This document shows, in pieces, positions 41,926 through 52,815 of a DNA stretch of 64,000 bases; position 1 is the first letter of the stretch; every line of letters begins with the position of its first letter. The translations under genes were made by a program, and so were the position numbers. This stretch comes from Branchipolynoe longqiensis (Eukaryota > Annelida > Polychaeta > Phyllodocida > Polynoidae): positions 68,917,890 through 68,981,889 of the forward strand of contig CM059192.1 in assembly GCA_030323885.1 (NCBI GenBank), read 5' to 3'. Below the pieces are notes generated by a model, which saw nothing but the letters and a program-made list of their open reading frames with translations, was not told the DNA's origin and made no database searches.

Positions 41926-42430
41926 AAGGGAGTAATGGGCTAATTTTACTAAGACCGTTCCCAAGGAAGAAGTGGGTGACTGAATGCGATTCATCATTGG
42001 TAGGAGGTGGGGCATTCAGTGGGTCACGTTATTTTTCTGAATTATACACCAACGATTTCTTAAATAATAATTTTCATATTGCACAGCTAGAAGCTATTAA
42101 TCTAGTGATAGCTCTAAAATATTGATCTCCTAATAAACCTGAAGATTTTATAATTATTATCAATACTGATAATGAAGCTTCCCAATAGGTGTTGTCTTCT
42201 GGTGCTGGTAAAGACCAAGTCTTGTGTGCGTGTGCCAGGGAAATTTGACGATTTGCAGTGCAAAAAAGCTGTGAGGTAGAGGTACTTTACAAGGCTGGTA
42301 AAGAACTAGTATTGGCAGATGCTCTTAGTAGGTTGTTTTTTTTACCCTAAAGCAAAATTATTAGCAGACAGATTATGTCAAGAACAACTATTATCCAAGA
42401 TAAATGTTTCTCATACAAATAATATATTTG
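41926..42430 (+). pseudogene. RNase H of the second YR element, first copy
   Basis: VTECDSSLVGGGAFSGS (catalytic D), QLEAINLVIALKY, INTDNEAS and GKELVLADALSR are readable with internal stops. Confidence 0.7.
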
Positions 42431-42512
42431 ATCTATACGTGTAAGTTTGCTCGTTGCTAATTAATTTGCTTGCCTTTATCAACTCACAGCTTACAATATT
42501 GCATTAGTTGAT

Positions 42513-42857
42513 ATTGTTTGTTTGTTGTTTGTTTGTTGTTTTACGTCCTAGCAACATCTAAGGTCATATCAGGATGGGTACCGACTTGTGACAGTGTGCC
42601 CTCATGGCAACTTTATAGTGTTACCCCACTGGAAGACCAGGCTGCCAGCACCATGACCTGATATCCCACTTAGTCACATTATTCTGACACTGAGCCAACC
42701 AGTCCTTGTCCTATCCTAACAATGCTGAGCGCCAGGCTAGGAAGCGACAAGTATCAATTTTTAAGTCAGGTTTGACTCGACCAGGGTTCGAACCCACGAC
42801 CCCACGATCTACCAGTCCGGGAGACAGAAGCTCTAACTCATTCGGCCATCCCGTCTG
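42513..42857 (-). mobile_element. SINE family A, copy 7, inside the YR element
   Basis: Reverse SINE with GTTTGTTTGTTG tail and head end CGGCCATCCCGTCTG. It separates two parts of the recombinase N-terminus. Flanks GTTGATA and GTTAATA may be a worn target duplication. Confidence 0.85.
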
Positions 42858-43340
42858 TTAATAAGCTAAGCGTATATTTCAAGGCGGGACTTTCGGAGGG
42901 AACGTGGACAAATAAGAAGATACAATTCGGGTAATATTTGAAGTTTTGTAAAAAACAAAAAGATAACCCTAAAAAACCCAAAGGTGCAGCTGATACTTAA
43001 GGCTGGGAAAGAACTAGTGCTAGCAGATGCACTGAGTAGAATGTTTTTCAACACCAAATCAAAAATATCAGCTAATAATATATGTAAAGAACTTAATTTG
43101 CCAAAGTAAGTGCTTCTCATGACAATAAAGTGCTTGATATGTATTTATAAATAGCTGCTCACTCTAATTCATTTATTTGCCTTTATTCCCTCGTAGCCTA
43201 TGATTATGCTGTAGTTAGAAAGCTGAGCATTTATTTCAAGGCAGGCATTAGCTGAAGGAACATGGAAGAATAAAAGGGTACATTTTGAGGAATATTTGAA
43301 GTTTTGTAAAAAAAAACCATAAGGATAACCCAAAAAACCC
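42858..43340 (+). repeat. Partial tandem duplication at the RNase H/recombinase junction
   Basis: The order is recombinase N-terminus (KLSVYFKAGLSEGTW), then RNase H C-terminus again (AGKELVLADALSRMF), then recombinase N-terminus again (KLSIYFKAG). Ignoring the SINE, about 350 bp appears twice. Confidence 0.7.
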
Positions 43341-44193
43341 TAAGCTAAAAACGGTAATGCTATACACTTTATATTTAAATGATAGGCTGCAGACAGAAGG
43401 GGCAATTAAAAATTACCTGTATGGAGCAAAATCGTGGTTGACCAGAGGACATCTACCACATTGAAGTTAGTAATTGGTAAGTGGGATGTATTTGATAGTT
43501 ATGCATTGTCAGTTCTTAAAAAAGGTTTTTGTAGATTAAAAAATAACATTGTAAATAGAGCTTTTCCATTAAATATAAAACATGTGAAGTTAATAATATT
43601 AAAATGTATAAAAATGGGTAAATATGGACTTGTATTTATCGCTGCTTTAATGATTGGCTATACATGTTTGTTAAGATAATCCAGTTTATTTTATTCCAAG
43701 ATACTGGGGAATGGCGGTCATACGTCGCTGTACGAAGACATCCAGGCACACCAGTCATACCTATTAGTGAACATCCGTAGTACAAAAACCAGTTTAAAAA
43801 AAACGAGAGGACAGCTTCAACATCAGGCTGCTGAGTGTACCAAATTCACTTTTCTGTCCCGTACGTGCATGGAGAAAGTACTGCCATCATACAGGTCTGC
43901 ATGAGGGCACCCCAGCATTTGTACTCACGAACGGGGACCCCTTGACCAGTCAAGTGTTCATCAAATGCATACGGCTGATACTGAAGGGAGCCAAGTACTC
44001 CTGGTGGCCGCTGATTACATCACATAGTCTTCGTCGTGGAGCTACCCAAGAGCATACAAGGATAGGGGTGCCCCTGGACTCTATCAAATTATTAGGGCAC
44101 TGGAAATCGAATAGCTTATTTAATTATGTGAATAAACAACTGGTTCAAAGGCCAGTTGCTCTCATACCATGTCTATGTGGTGTGGGAGGTTAA
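43197..44193 (+). pseudogene. Tyrosine recombinase of the second YR element
   Basis: N-terminal core-binding part at 43210-43650. A frame-broken middle contains AVRRHPGTPVIPI near 43735. The C-terminal open frame at 43942 has TSHSLRRGATQEHTRIGVPL (HxxR), LLGHWKS (H/W) and FNYVNKQL (tyrosine). The last catalytic block looks intact while the middle is degraded. It ends near 44193. Confidence 0.75.
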
Positions 44194-44194
44194 A

Positions 44195-44953
44195 AATCCC
44201 TTGGGTCGGAAAAAGTGTAGACTCAGGCTTTCTATCGACAAACTGTCTAATGGTGAAAACAAGTCTATTCAGACTTATCCATGATAGGCAGTATAAATCT
44301 TCAAGAAAAAAATAATCTGTTGCATGAGGCCTGTTAGGCTCAATATTAGTATTTATAGTATTATTCCTATGTCTATGAGTATGTAAAATCCGGTGTTTCG
44401 TTTTGGATTATTCGTCCTACCAGAAGACATATACATATCAAGTGTACAGTATATTAGCCTAAAATTAGGGTAACCAATGCGCCATCGTCGTCCACAATGT
44501 AATATAACCATAGAAATGGAAATGTATTTATTTCTATAAGAACTTGGTCAGGCAGAGGACTCAAGCACCGTTTCCTGAAGTAACATTTGGTGGCATAACT
44601 TAATGGCATGCATTCCGTATGACAATGGAGGCATTCGACTGGGACCTTTCTATTAGCAACATTTATGGATGGAGCCACAAGACACATACGTATAAAACCC
44701 ACTTCCGGTCCCAGTCGAATAGGAATTTGTAAAGAAATATTTTTATATGGCGGCTAGTATATCTGACTTGTGCACTTCCTCCTGTATGAATTATCCGATC
44801 GGGATTCGAGTCCACTATTTGTAATGCTAGTATTGGGTTTACGTGTAGATAGAGAACACTGAATGCGGAAAAACATATATGATGCGTTCATACTGGGGTA
44901 GGCGAATGCCTCGTCACATTCAACATTGAATGATTGACGACTGCGCCGTAGAC
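44195..44953. other. Unassigned interval
   Basis: No gene or repeat identified apart from ordinary AT-rich sequence. Confidence 0.5.
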
Positions 44954-45270
44954 AGGGCCGCGTTCAGGGTCCGTCTCGGAGGCGCCTCGGCGACGTCTCG
45001 GCGATGCTTTTGGCTCTATTTCCGTTCAGGGTCCGTCTCGGCGACGTCTCGGCGACGCCTCCCTTTTCAGGTTGGAGACAAACAGCGCCTCGAAAATGGC
45101 CGCCGCATGCAGTGGTTTCATCCAATCAGAGCGCAGCATTTCGATGCAAATGGCAGCCTCCTATGGGGGCGGCCATTTTCGAGGCGACCAACTGGCTGTT
45201 GTTGTTCAGACTAGCCTGACGTCACGGGCGCCTCCGAGGCGCCTCCGAGACGGAGCCTGAACGCGGCCCT
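44954..45270. mobile_element. GC-rich TIR element J
   Basis: Ends AGGGCCGCGTTCAGGNTCCG inverted at both sides and followed by GGAGGCGCCTCGG. An internal inverted pair CGCCTCGAAAATGGCCGCC lies at about 45088-45107 and 45168-45187. It directly abuts element K. Confidence 0.8.
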
Positions 45271-45777
45271 GGTGTCATGGTATACAACCCCTGCCTGATC
45301 GCAGCCCCTGTCGTGGCTTCTGCGCATGCGCAGAGGTTGTAAACAAGCTCAGCTCGGCTGCAGAACGACTACACACTGCCAGTGTCTATTAAAGATTAAT
45401 AGAAATGCACAACCCTAACCATATAAATTTAATATAATCTGTTCGTTGGATATGTTTTCTATATATGTTCCAGGGGGTTTGTTTCTAGGTGGTGTATAGT
45501 TTCATAGATATTTCACTTTTTCTGTATGAAGATTGCACTGACACTCAGAATATCCCAACTTTCACTATTTAGTCTATTATCTCTGTTTTTAATACTTTCA
45601 GCATAAATTTCTCTTAGGTTACATTAAATACTTCAGATCTTCCTCTTCAATCGCGCATTAAGATATTTTTAATCGATCCACTGAAAGTTTTTTAATTTAT
45701 TTTACAAAAATAAATGCTTAGTCAACTGTCTTTACGACAGGGGCTGCGATCAGGCAGGGGTTGTATACCATGACACC
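45271..45777. mobile_element. TIR element K with perfect 44 bp ends
   Basis: 45271-45314 and 45734-45777 are perfect inverted repeats starting GGTGTCATGGTATACAACCC. The interior contains one inverted copy of module F. No coding capacity. Confidence 0.92.
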
Positions 45778-46991
45778 GGTGTGGTGGTTTCAGCGTGTTC
45801 CCGTGCTCAGAGGTGTCCCTCGCTTCTGCGCATGCGTCAGAATCTAATACACCTAAACACGGTTTGGCGGCCATCTTGACCTAATTCCTGTTTGCAGGTA
45901 CACAAACGCACATGGCAGTATCATCAGCATGGCAGTGAGCAATCTTCATAGAGAAAAAGTTAAATATCTCTAAAACCACACAACCAATAAACAAACTGAT
46001 TGGAATACACATAGAAAACATGTTTACCAAAAATATTATATTAAATTGATATGGTTAGGGTTCTGGATTTCTATTCACTTTGAATAAAACTGACATTTTG
46101 CACTGCTGGTACCGGCATACTCAATGCATTGTCAATGGCAGTGAGCAATCTTCAGAGAGAAAAAGTTAAATATCTCTAAAACCACACCAGCTAGAAACAA
46201 GCTGATTGGAATACACATAGAAAACATGTTTAACAAAAAGATTATATTGAATTGATATGGTTAGGGTTCTGGATTTCTATTAAATTTGAATAAATCTGAC
46301 GTTTTGCACTGCGCGCACTGCAAACTCAATGCATTGCCGATGGTCGAGAGCAATCTTCATACAGAAAACGTTAAATATCTCTAAAACTACACTACCTAGA
46401 AACAAACTAATTGGAATACATATAGAAAACATGTTTACCAAAAATATTATATTAAATTGATATGGCTAGGGTTCTCGATTTCTCTTAATTTTGAATAAAA
46501 CTAATGCTTTGCACTGTGCGTTCCAGCAAACTCAAGGCTATCAGGGCTTTGTTTACCTATAACCGGAAGTGGCCTCGTTCTCGCGAAATTAGGACATGCC
46601 CATATAAGGCCAAACCGTGTTATCGTGTATAAGGATGGCCGTAATCGATTAACACTACCCGGGCGACTCGGGTCATCCGAGTCGTCAGAAATTCAAATAG
46701 AACACGGCGAGTGGAGTCGACAAATACACGTGCCATGTGCAAAAAAAGAATAACTTAGATTAATTAAATGGAAATATAGGTAAACTGGGCCATCGGTTAA
46801 AAAAAAAAAAGATTGTCCACCCGAGCGCGGAGAAGCGTATTCGATTATTCGACCCGAGTTTGTAGGATGTGCGCATGCGCCAATAAGTGGCTCAGGTGAC
46901 CCGAGTTGATGCGAAATCCGCGCATGCGCAGAAGCAGCGCAGAAGCAACAGGACACCTCTGAGCACGGGAACACGCTGAAACCACCACGCC
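45778..46991. mobile_element. TIR element E, long copy
   Basis: Ends GGTGTGGTGGTTTCAGCGTG (left) and its inverse at 46991, each followed by CGTGCTCAG and CTTCTGCGCATGCG. The inside holds three module F units and a nested copy of element D (46630-46915). Shorter copies are at 51382 and 56654. Confidence 0.8.
45930..46545. repeat. Module F satellite, three tandem units of about 205 bp
   Basis: Each unit has GAAAAAGTTAAATATCTC, CACATAGAAAACATGTTTAC and GAATAAAACTGACGTTTTGC. The same monomer occurs at 22866 (inverted pair), 45400, 50820, 51060, 61480 and 61680. Confidence 0.88.
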
Positions 46992-47470
46992 GAATTATGG
47001 CTGATTGATTGATAGCTTAGTGCAGGAGCATTAGCTACCAGAACAGTAAAACCCGGAAAAAAATAATGTCAAGCCAATTTTTTGTATATAAGCTTAGTGT
47101 AGTATATTAAACAAAATATCAAAAGTCCCCTAAAATCCCACCCTTGCTTCATCGCAAAAAAGATTATGTTGCCTAGCAACCATCGATGCATGCTAATGGC
47201 CCAGATAATGACCTTATAAATGGACTTATTGCATTATGAACATAACATATGCTTGTAATTAACATTCAAATTAATAAGCAAGTAAGATAATACATAGAAC
47301 AACACCATACATGATTATTATACATCGGTAACCAATGGCAACAGCATAGATATCAATGAAATGCTTCAATTTTGTTCATTGCATATCGATATAGATATAT
47401 CTATCAGGAAAGTTATTAGCTATGTAATCCTGATGTATGAGTGATCAACTGATCAACCAACACTTGAATC

Positions 47471-50005
47471 TACTCGTCCTCGCGAGTACCGAGTTCCTCA
47501 GCCTGTGGGGCGTTGCTGCATCCAATTCCCATACATTGTGAACACATTGCAGAACAAGCCATTCCTGCCTGTCTGCACCCAGAACGACTCATGCATCCTG
47601 CCTTACAGTTGCAGCTTATGAGTTTTATTAGTTTCTGAGGTGCCAGTCAGTAGGGAGGGGAAGCAATACGTTGTTATGAGTTTTCCATCCCCACTCAGTC
47701 GGTGAGGGATCCTTTCCCAACCATAGAATGTTGTCGTGCAGCTGCGCTGGTGGGTGGCAGAGTGGCTAGAGTGAACTTGGCACCCACTGACTTGCCAGGA
47801 ATGTTCCTCTTATAGGCATAGTATCTGTATTCATCCAGTGTATTGAACCTTGTTCCACCATATAATGCAAGAAAAAACTTTTCTCCAGCTGCTGAGACAT
47901 CAGTGGGATTCAAATCTTCCGTATTGAACACTATCATTTCCTTAGCAAGCTTGTCATTTGACACGCGCTCCCGAAACGCCTTTTTCTTCCCTTGTCCATA
48001 CAACGCAGATGTGGTATCACACCCTGTGACGGCGTGAAGAAAAAGCAAGTTGTGTTGTTTTTCTCCAACAGCTTGCTGTATCTCGGTGATATTGAATAAT
48101 TTTGCCGGTTTATTGTTCATACTGGGATGAAGCATGAATAGCTTTGTATTGGTTGGTGTCCGAGCAACGAGCATGACCAACCGGTCTGTGTCAGTCCCAA
48201 CCAACACAACTGTCTCCCCATTGAATGCAAGATCAAGAGCTGTAGACATGATCATTGTGTCAGCATCAGCTGTGGCCTGTGCAACATGTATACAGGCATC
48301 ACAGAGACCAGAAGATACAGCAAGAATAAGGCGGGATTTATTGTTTCCATTTCCAAGAAACCCTGCCTGTGTTGTCATAGTGTGCATGCTGCCAGTGAAG
48401 ATGATATCTGCGGAGAATGGCTTGCTTGCCCTGCGATTTTGTTGAACAGATTTTGTTGAACAGATTTTGTTGAAGGAGGTCCATCATATCCATCAAAGAC
48501 AACTGTTGCATTTGACTGGTAGTGCTTGAGGTACATTTGACAGATTTCATTATAAGTTGCTGGATGTGGCCAAGTCACCGAGTGAAGAAAATGTCCACCA
48601 TCAACAACAACAAGAGCCTTGCCTGGCATATTATTGTCACTGGGTACCAATGATTCTAGCAGAGTAGCTAATGCAGCCTTTGTCGATTTTCTCATTGACA
48701 CATCATCAAACAATGATGGGGGTCGTGGCGCCAGTTCATACTTCAAGAAGCTGGACAACTCGGAGCTCGAGTTAATAATGCAGGCGATTTGACTGAACAG
48801 TTGCAGTGGATTAACGGTGACTTCATCGTTGCGAATTTTTACAGTGTTTGTCATTGCTGCAAGCGGTTTTACTTTGTCATTCCGTCAAAGTTTTATTCCT
48901 GCAAACAGTTTACCAACCATTTCCTGCATAGCTTTGAATCCATGATGTTCAGCTTCATCGCAGTTAATGGTTTTGTGTGCTATACTTCCAGTAGCAAGGG
49001 AAACCAAGGTATTATCTGGTTTGTTCACAAAGGAGGGTGTGCTTCTAGCCATTCCAGGGAAGAGTTCAAGTCATGATTGTCTCTGATTTGTCTTGAGGTA
49101 AGAACCTCCTTATGCTCTTTGTGCTGCTCAGATGTACCTGGGTTGATGCCAGTGAATGTTTCCAGGGCATTACATAGTGGTACACACCGCGGTAGAGCAA
49201 GCACCCACTGTGCAAGTGTGCTCTCGCTGATTCCACAGCCACGGGTTAATCCTCCCGAGGTCTTGATAGCTCCATCAGTACCTGTTCGATGGTCATGTCA
49301 GACCCAACTCCACACCAGAACTTGTCACTCGTCATCCTCTTTGACAATTCTGTCATTTGCTGTACATATAGATGTGCCGATTTTGCGTATGGAAGATGTC
49401 CTGCGGCATGTGGGTGTGGAAGCATTTTCATGACAGTATAGCGGTGAAGCTCCCAGTCACCTGTCCTCTCTGCTCTGACAAATAATTGCATGTGCCAGTA
49501 TAGCAGTGAAGCTCCCAGTCACCTGTCCTCTCTGCTCTGACAAATAATCGCATGATGTTAACTTGCTCAAAGTATTGGATCCAGAGTTTAGCTGTTCGAG
49601 ATATAGCTTTGGCATGGTCAGACAGCTGTTTGAGAAGGTGCTTCAGTTGACTATTAACAATAGTCCCCAATCCATCTTCCAAAAGATGTTTCCTCTTTCA
49701 AAAGATCCTGATAAAGCTTTGTCATTGTACCTTTGTCATCTTCACTAGGGCAGTCTGGTGTTTGCAGAAGGATAGTGGCCAGAGTTTCTTGAGTAAGATA
49801 GTGAGCACGCAGAGCACGGGAATATGCGTGTCCAGTTGTCATGTGTGCAACAGGATTTGGCATATATTGTGCTCCACAGTTCTTCTAATCCACTGCCTGA
49901 CATTATGTTGCCAACAGCTCCCATATAAGACATCAATAGGTGGAAGCCACCTAATCTAACAACAACATTGTCCACTTCATCTGAGGCAGCCACGATCTCA
50001 GATGG
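47471..50005 (-). pseudogene. XPG/FEN1-like nuclease protein of the TIR element
   Basis: A large invertebrate protein family can be followed on minus through several frames: RLGGFHLLMSYMGAVG (about 49960), TGHAYSRALRAHYL, LFVRAERTGDWELH, MLPHPHAAGHLPYAKSA, SDMTIEQVLME, GGLTRGCGISESTLAQWVL. Then the nuclease-like part: VVVDGGHF (near 48600), VVFDGYDGPSTK, ADADTMI (near 48260), VGTDTDRLVML, LHAVTGCDTTSALYGQGK (near 48015), LPPTSAAARQHS. It ends with a cysteine-rich tail (CNCKAGCMSRSGC ... CSQCMG) stopping at 47471. Breaks include a 62 bp duplication (49437-49560), a 14 bp duplication (48437-48470) and frameshifts near 47697 and 47640. The N-terminal part beyond 50005 is missing. XPG assignment rests on the DGG/FDG/DAD/DTD pattern. 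Confidence 0.7.
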
Positions 50006-50007
50006 AT

Positions 50008-50105
50008 CGATATGCATGGGAGGATGAATGGCTGGACGGGCAGACGGATGGACGGACGGATGAACGAAAGGATGGCAGGACGAACGGACGGATTGATGGA
50101 TGAAG
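50008..50105. repeat. GGAC/GGAT microsatellite
   Basis: GACGGATGGACGGACGGATG run, where upstream exons of the nuclease gene would be expected. Confidence 0.85.
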
Positions 50106-50819
50106 GAAGGAATTAATTCATTAGCATATATTACACACCTAATAATAAAACCATAATATGGCGCTAAACAATGGACATGCATTTCAATTACGCTGGTTGC
50201 TATGCATATGTTCGGACATAGGTTGTCATTGATCAGCATAATTCACAGATATGAAATGGCTTCAAACAAGATATTGACCATTTGTACTCTTTATATTTTG
50301 TACTAATAAGAACATGATCTACTACACTTTCATCGCGACATAGTTTGGATGTGGTTGCTAATATTCATGCTAGCGCTACCATACTTTGGCTGCAATGTAC
50401 GCTGTTGCCATTGGTTCCCATGTATAATAAATATGTATGGTGTTGTTGTATGTATTGTTGTACTTGATTATTAATCAGAATGATAAATACAAGTAAATGT
50501 TAGATTAATAGTGGAATTAGTTAATCCATATTAATAGTGGAATTAGTTAATCCATAAGGGCATTTTCTGGGTCATTTAGCATTCAGCTATGGTTGCTAGG
50601 TAACACCATTTTTTTAGGAATGAAGCAAGGGTGGGATTTTAGGGGACTTTTGATATGTTACTCAGCAAGATGAACTGAGCTTGTAAAAAAAAATTCAGCT
50701 TGACATTATTTTTTTCCGGGTTAAAACCTAATGTTCCTGGACTAGCTGGAGAACTGGCCAGGCGACACGCCGGTTGGCCGCTGATGCGGATTCCGAGGGA
50801 CACCAGTTTGCCAGAGACA

Positions 50820-51185
50820 CTTCCATTCAAATGCATTGTTAACAGCCGTGAGCAAATCTTCATATAGAAGAAGTCAAATATCTCTCAAATTACACCATCT
50901 AGAAATAAATCACTTGGTACACATATAGAAAACATATGTACCATAAAGACTATATTGAATTTATATGGTTAGGGTTCTTGATTTCTATTATTTTTTAATA
51001 AAACTAACGTTTTGCACTGCGCGTACCGTCAAACTCAAGGCATTGTCAAAGGTCGTGAGCAATGTTCATACAGAAAATATAGAAGAAGTCAAATATCTCT
51101 CAAATTACACCATCTAGAAACAAATCGTTTGGTACACATATAGAAAACATCTTTACCAAAAACATTATATTAAATTTATAAGGTT
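50820..51185. repeat. Module F, two units
   Basis: Two tandem partial units with TCAAATATCTCTCAAATTAC and GGTACACATATAGAAAACAT. Confidence 0.8.
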
Positions 51186-51381
51186 AGTGACGATGCTGTT
51201 CGATTTTGACGCATGTGCAGAAGCGATGTGTCCCTCGCAAACTGGTGTCCCTGGGAAACCGCAACACCGCCCATGACACCACACTTCGGCATGGACATGT
51301 GACCCTACTGGTACCCAGTGGGCGTATGCACGCAGCGAAATCTTCTGGGGGCATGGCTATATACAAGATCACGCTTGCTAT

Positions 51382-51850
51382 CCGGTGTGGCGGTTTCAGC
51401 CGTGCCCCGTGCTCAGCCGTGTCCATTGCTTCTGCGCATGCGTCAGAATCTAATAAGCATGGCCGTAATCGATTAACACTACCCGGGCGACTCGGGTCAT
51501 CCGAGTCGTCAGAATTTCAAATAGAACACGGCGAGTGGAGTTGACAAATACACGTGCCATGTGCAAAAAAAGAATAACTTAGTTTAATGAAATGGAACTA
51601 TAGCTAAAGTAGGCCATCATAAAATACTTTAAATCCTATTTTGCTGTAGTTTTATCGGTTATTTTAAAAAAAAGAAATAATTGTCCACCCGAGGGCGGAG
51701 AAGCGTATTCGATTATTCGACCCGAATTTGTAGGATGTGTGCATGCGCCAATAAGTGGCTCGGGTGACCCGAGTTGATGCGAAATCCGCGCATGCGCAGA
51801 AGCAATGGGACACGGCTGAGCAAGGGACATGGCTGAAACCGCCACCCCGG
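51382..51850. mobile_element. TIR element E, copy 2
   Basis: Ends CCGGTGTGGCGGTTTCAGCC and its near-inverse at 51850. Element D is nested at 51455-51780. Confidence 0.82.
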
Positions 51851-52448
51851 ACCGCACTTCGTCAACATCTTTCTCTATCTCCTCTCCGCTGGCCTTGCTC
51901 CTCCTCGATATGTCTGAAAAGAGTTCCAGGAGGGGGAGCCCGCCGGCATTTCACTTTCTACTCTTACTCTGTTCGTGTCTATGGCTCGCTGGTTGGTCAC
52001 CATAGGGCATATAGACACGGTCCTTTGACTCAACTCTCCTCATTTCTCTTTCCTAGACTCTACCTTTCTATCTCTCCCAGGCATACTTCTCCCCCTGACC
52101 AGGGGAGTTGTGTTCTTGGGTGGGGCCCTTTACCTTTATGCTTCTCTCATCTTGTTCTCGTCGCTGGAACCACCGCTGCACCCATCTTTACCCGTCCTTC
52201 CTCAAAACTCCTGCTGCTGTCTGCTGGATACAAGTGCTCAACTACCGCCGGATCGAAGAGATTCTGTGCCGCACCAACGCTTCGCCATTACAACGTTGTA
52301 AAGATGTCCTCAGCTTCTACAACCGCCCCTACTGAAGATTAATCTTCAAGCCAAAGATTGGGCCGATTTATCAGAGCCTCTCTATAATGTTGCAGTTCTG
52401 CAACCGGTAACCGTCGTAAGGTTACAAACTACCCCAAGCAAGCTATAC
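51851..52448. other. Unrecognised single-copy-looking segment
   Basis: Balanced base composition, no match to other repeats here. It carries overlapping open frames on plus (up to 195 codons, partly overlapping element E), including a hydrophobic FLGGALYLYASLILFS stretch. I recognise no domain and cannot say whether any frame is coding. Confidence 0.4.
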
Positions 52449-52815
52449 GAGATCACGGTTCCGACTCCGCATGCACTGAAAACGGCGCTGGCAGAAAAGC
52501 AAAGGCATACAGCCATTGAGTTTGCCGATGCGCGTAAGGCAAAACTTCCATTTTATTCCAAATTAATAGAAATACATAACAATTTGGCATAAACATGTAT
52601 GCACACATGCAATAGACGACATCACCGTTCCAGCGGCACGGTGCATTGTGGGATGCGTCAGAGCAAAACAAACCCACAAGAAGCACATGGCACATGGTAA
52701 TACACTGGGTGCAGCTATATGAAATGTGCTAGTTTCAGCTCATCTCAGCTCTCGTTTGAAACATAGAATACCAACTAAAAATATATGTAAAATAAATTAA
52801 GATAAAATGAATAAG
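52449..52815 (+). mobile_element. Element I, rearranged copy
   Basis: Right-end sequence (GAAAACGGCGCTGGCAG) followed by left-end sequence (GACGACATCACCGTTCCAGC, GCATTGTGGGATGCG). The usual order is swapped, as for two abutting partial copies. Confidence 0.6.

Larger units (their letters stand above)
40490..44190 (+). mobile_element. Second tyrosine-recombinase retroelement (Ngaro/DIRS-like), decayed
   Basis: Gag-like fragment, RT, RNase H and tyrosine recombinase in that order, with no methyltransferase domain seen. It is interrupted by a SINE (42513-42857) and contains a partial tandem duplication across the RNase H/recombinase junction. Confidence 0.75.
47020..50745 (-). mobile_element. 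DNA transposon with long TIRs and an XPG-like nuclease gene (Academ-like)
   Basis: The left end (47020-47355) and the right end (50395-50745, reversed) match over about 330 bp with indels. Shared blocks are AACCCGGAAAAAAATAATGT, AAAAGTCCCCTAAAATCCCA, CCCTTGCTTCAT, CCTAGCAACCAT and ACCAATGGCAACAGC. Exact outer ends and target duplication are not certain. The enclosed minus-strand pseudogene fills most of the interior. Long TIRs, an XPG-type nuclease and a cysteine-rich C-terminus fit the Academ superfamily (inference). Confidence 0.65.

Noticed and set aside
42441..43196. Introns (GTAAGT ... CAG/TAG) between RNase H and recombinase in both duplicated copies
   Set aside because: Joining the proposed exons does not preserve the recombinase frame in either copy, and the donor overlaps the RNase H stop codon. 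More likely a simple gap between ORFs.
49745..50239. 164-codon minus frame including the HPSVHPS stretch
   Set aside because: Only its C-terminal part (VRLGGFHLLMSYM onward) belongs to the nuclease family; the rest is the GGAC/GGAT microsatellite.
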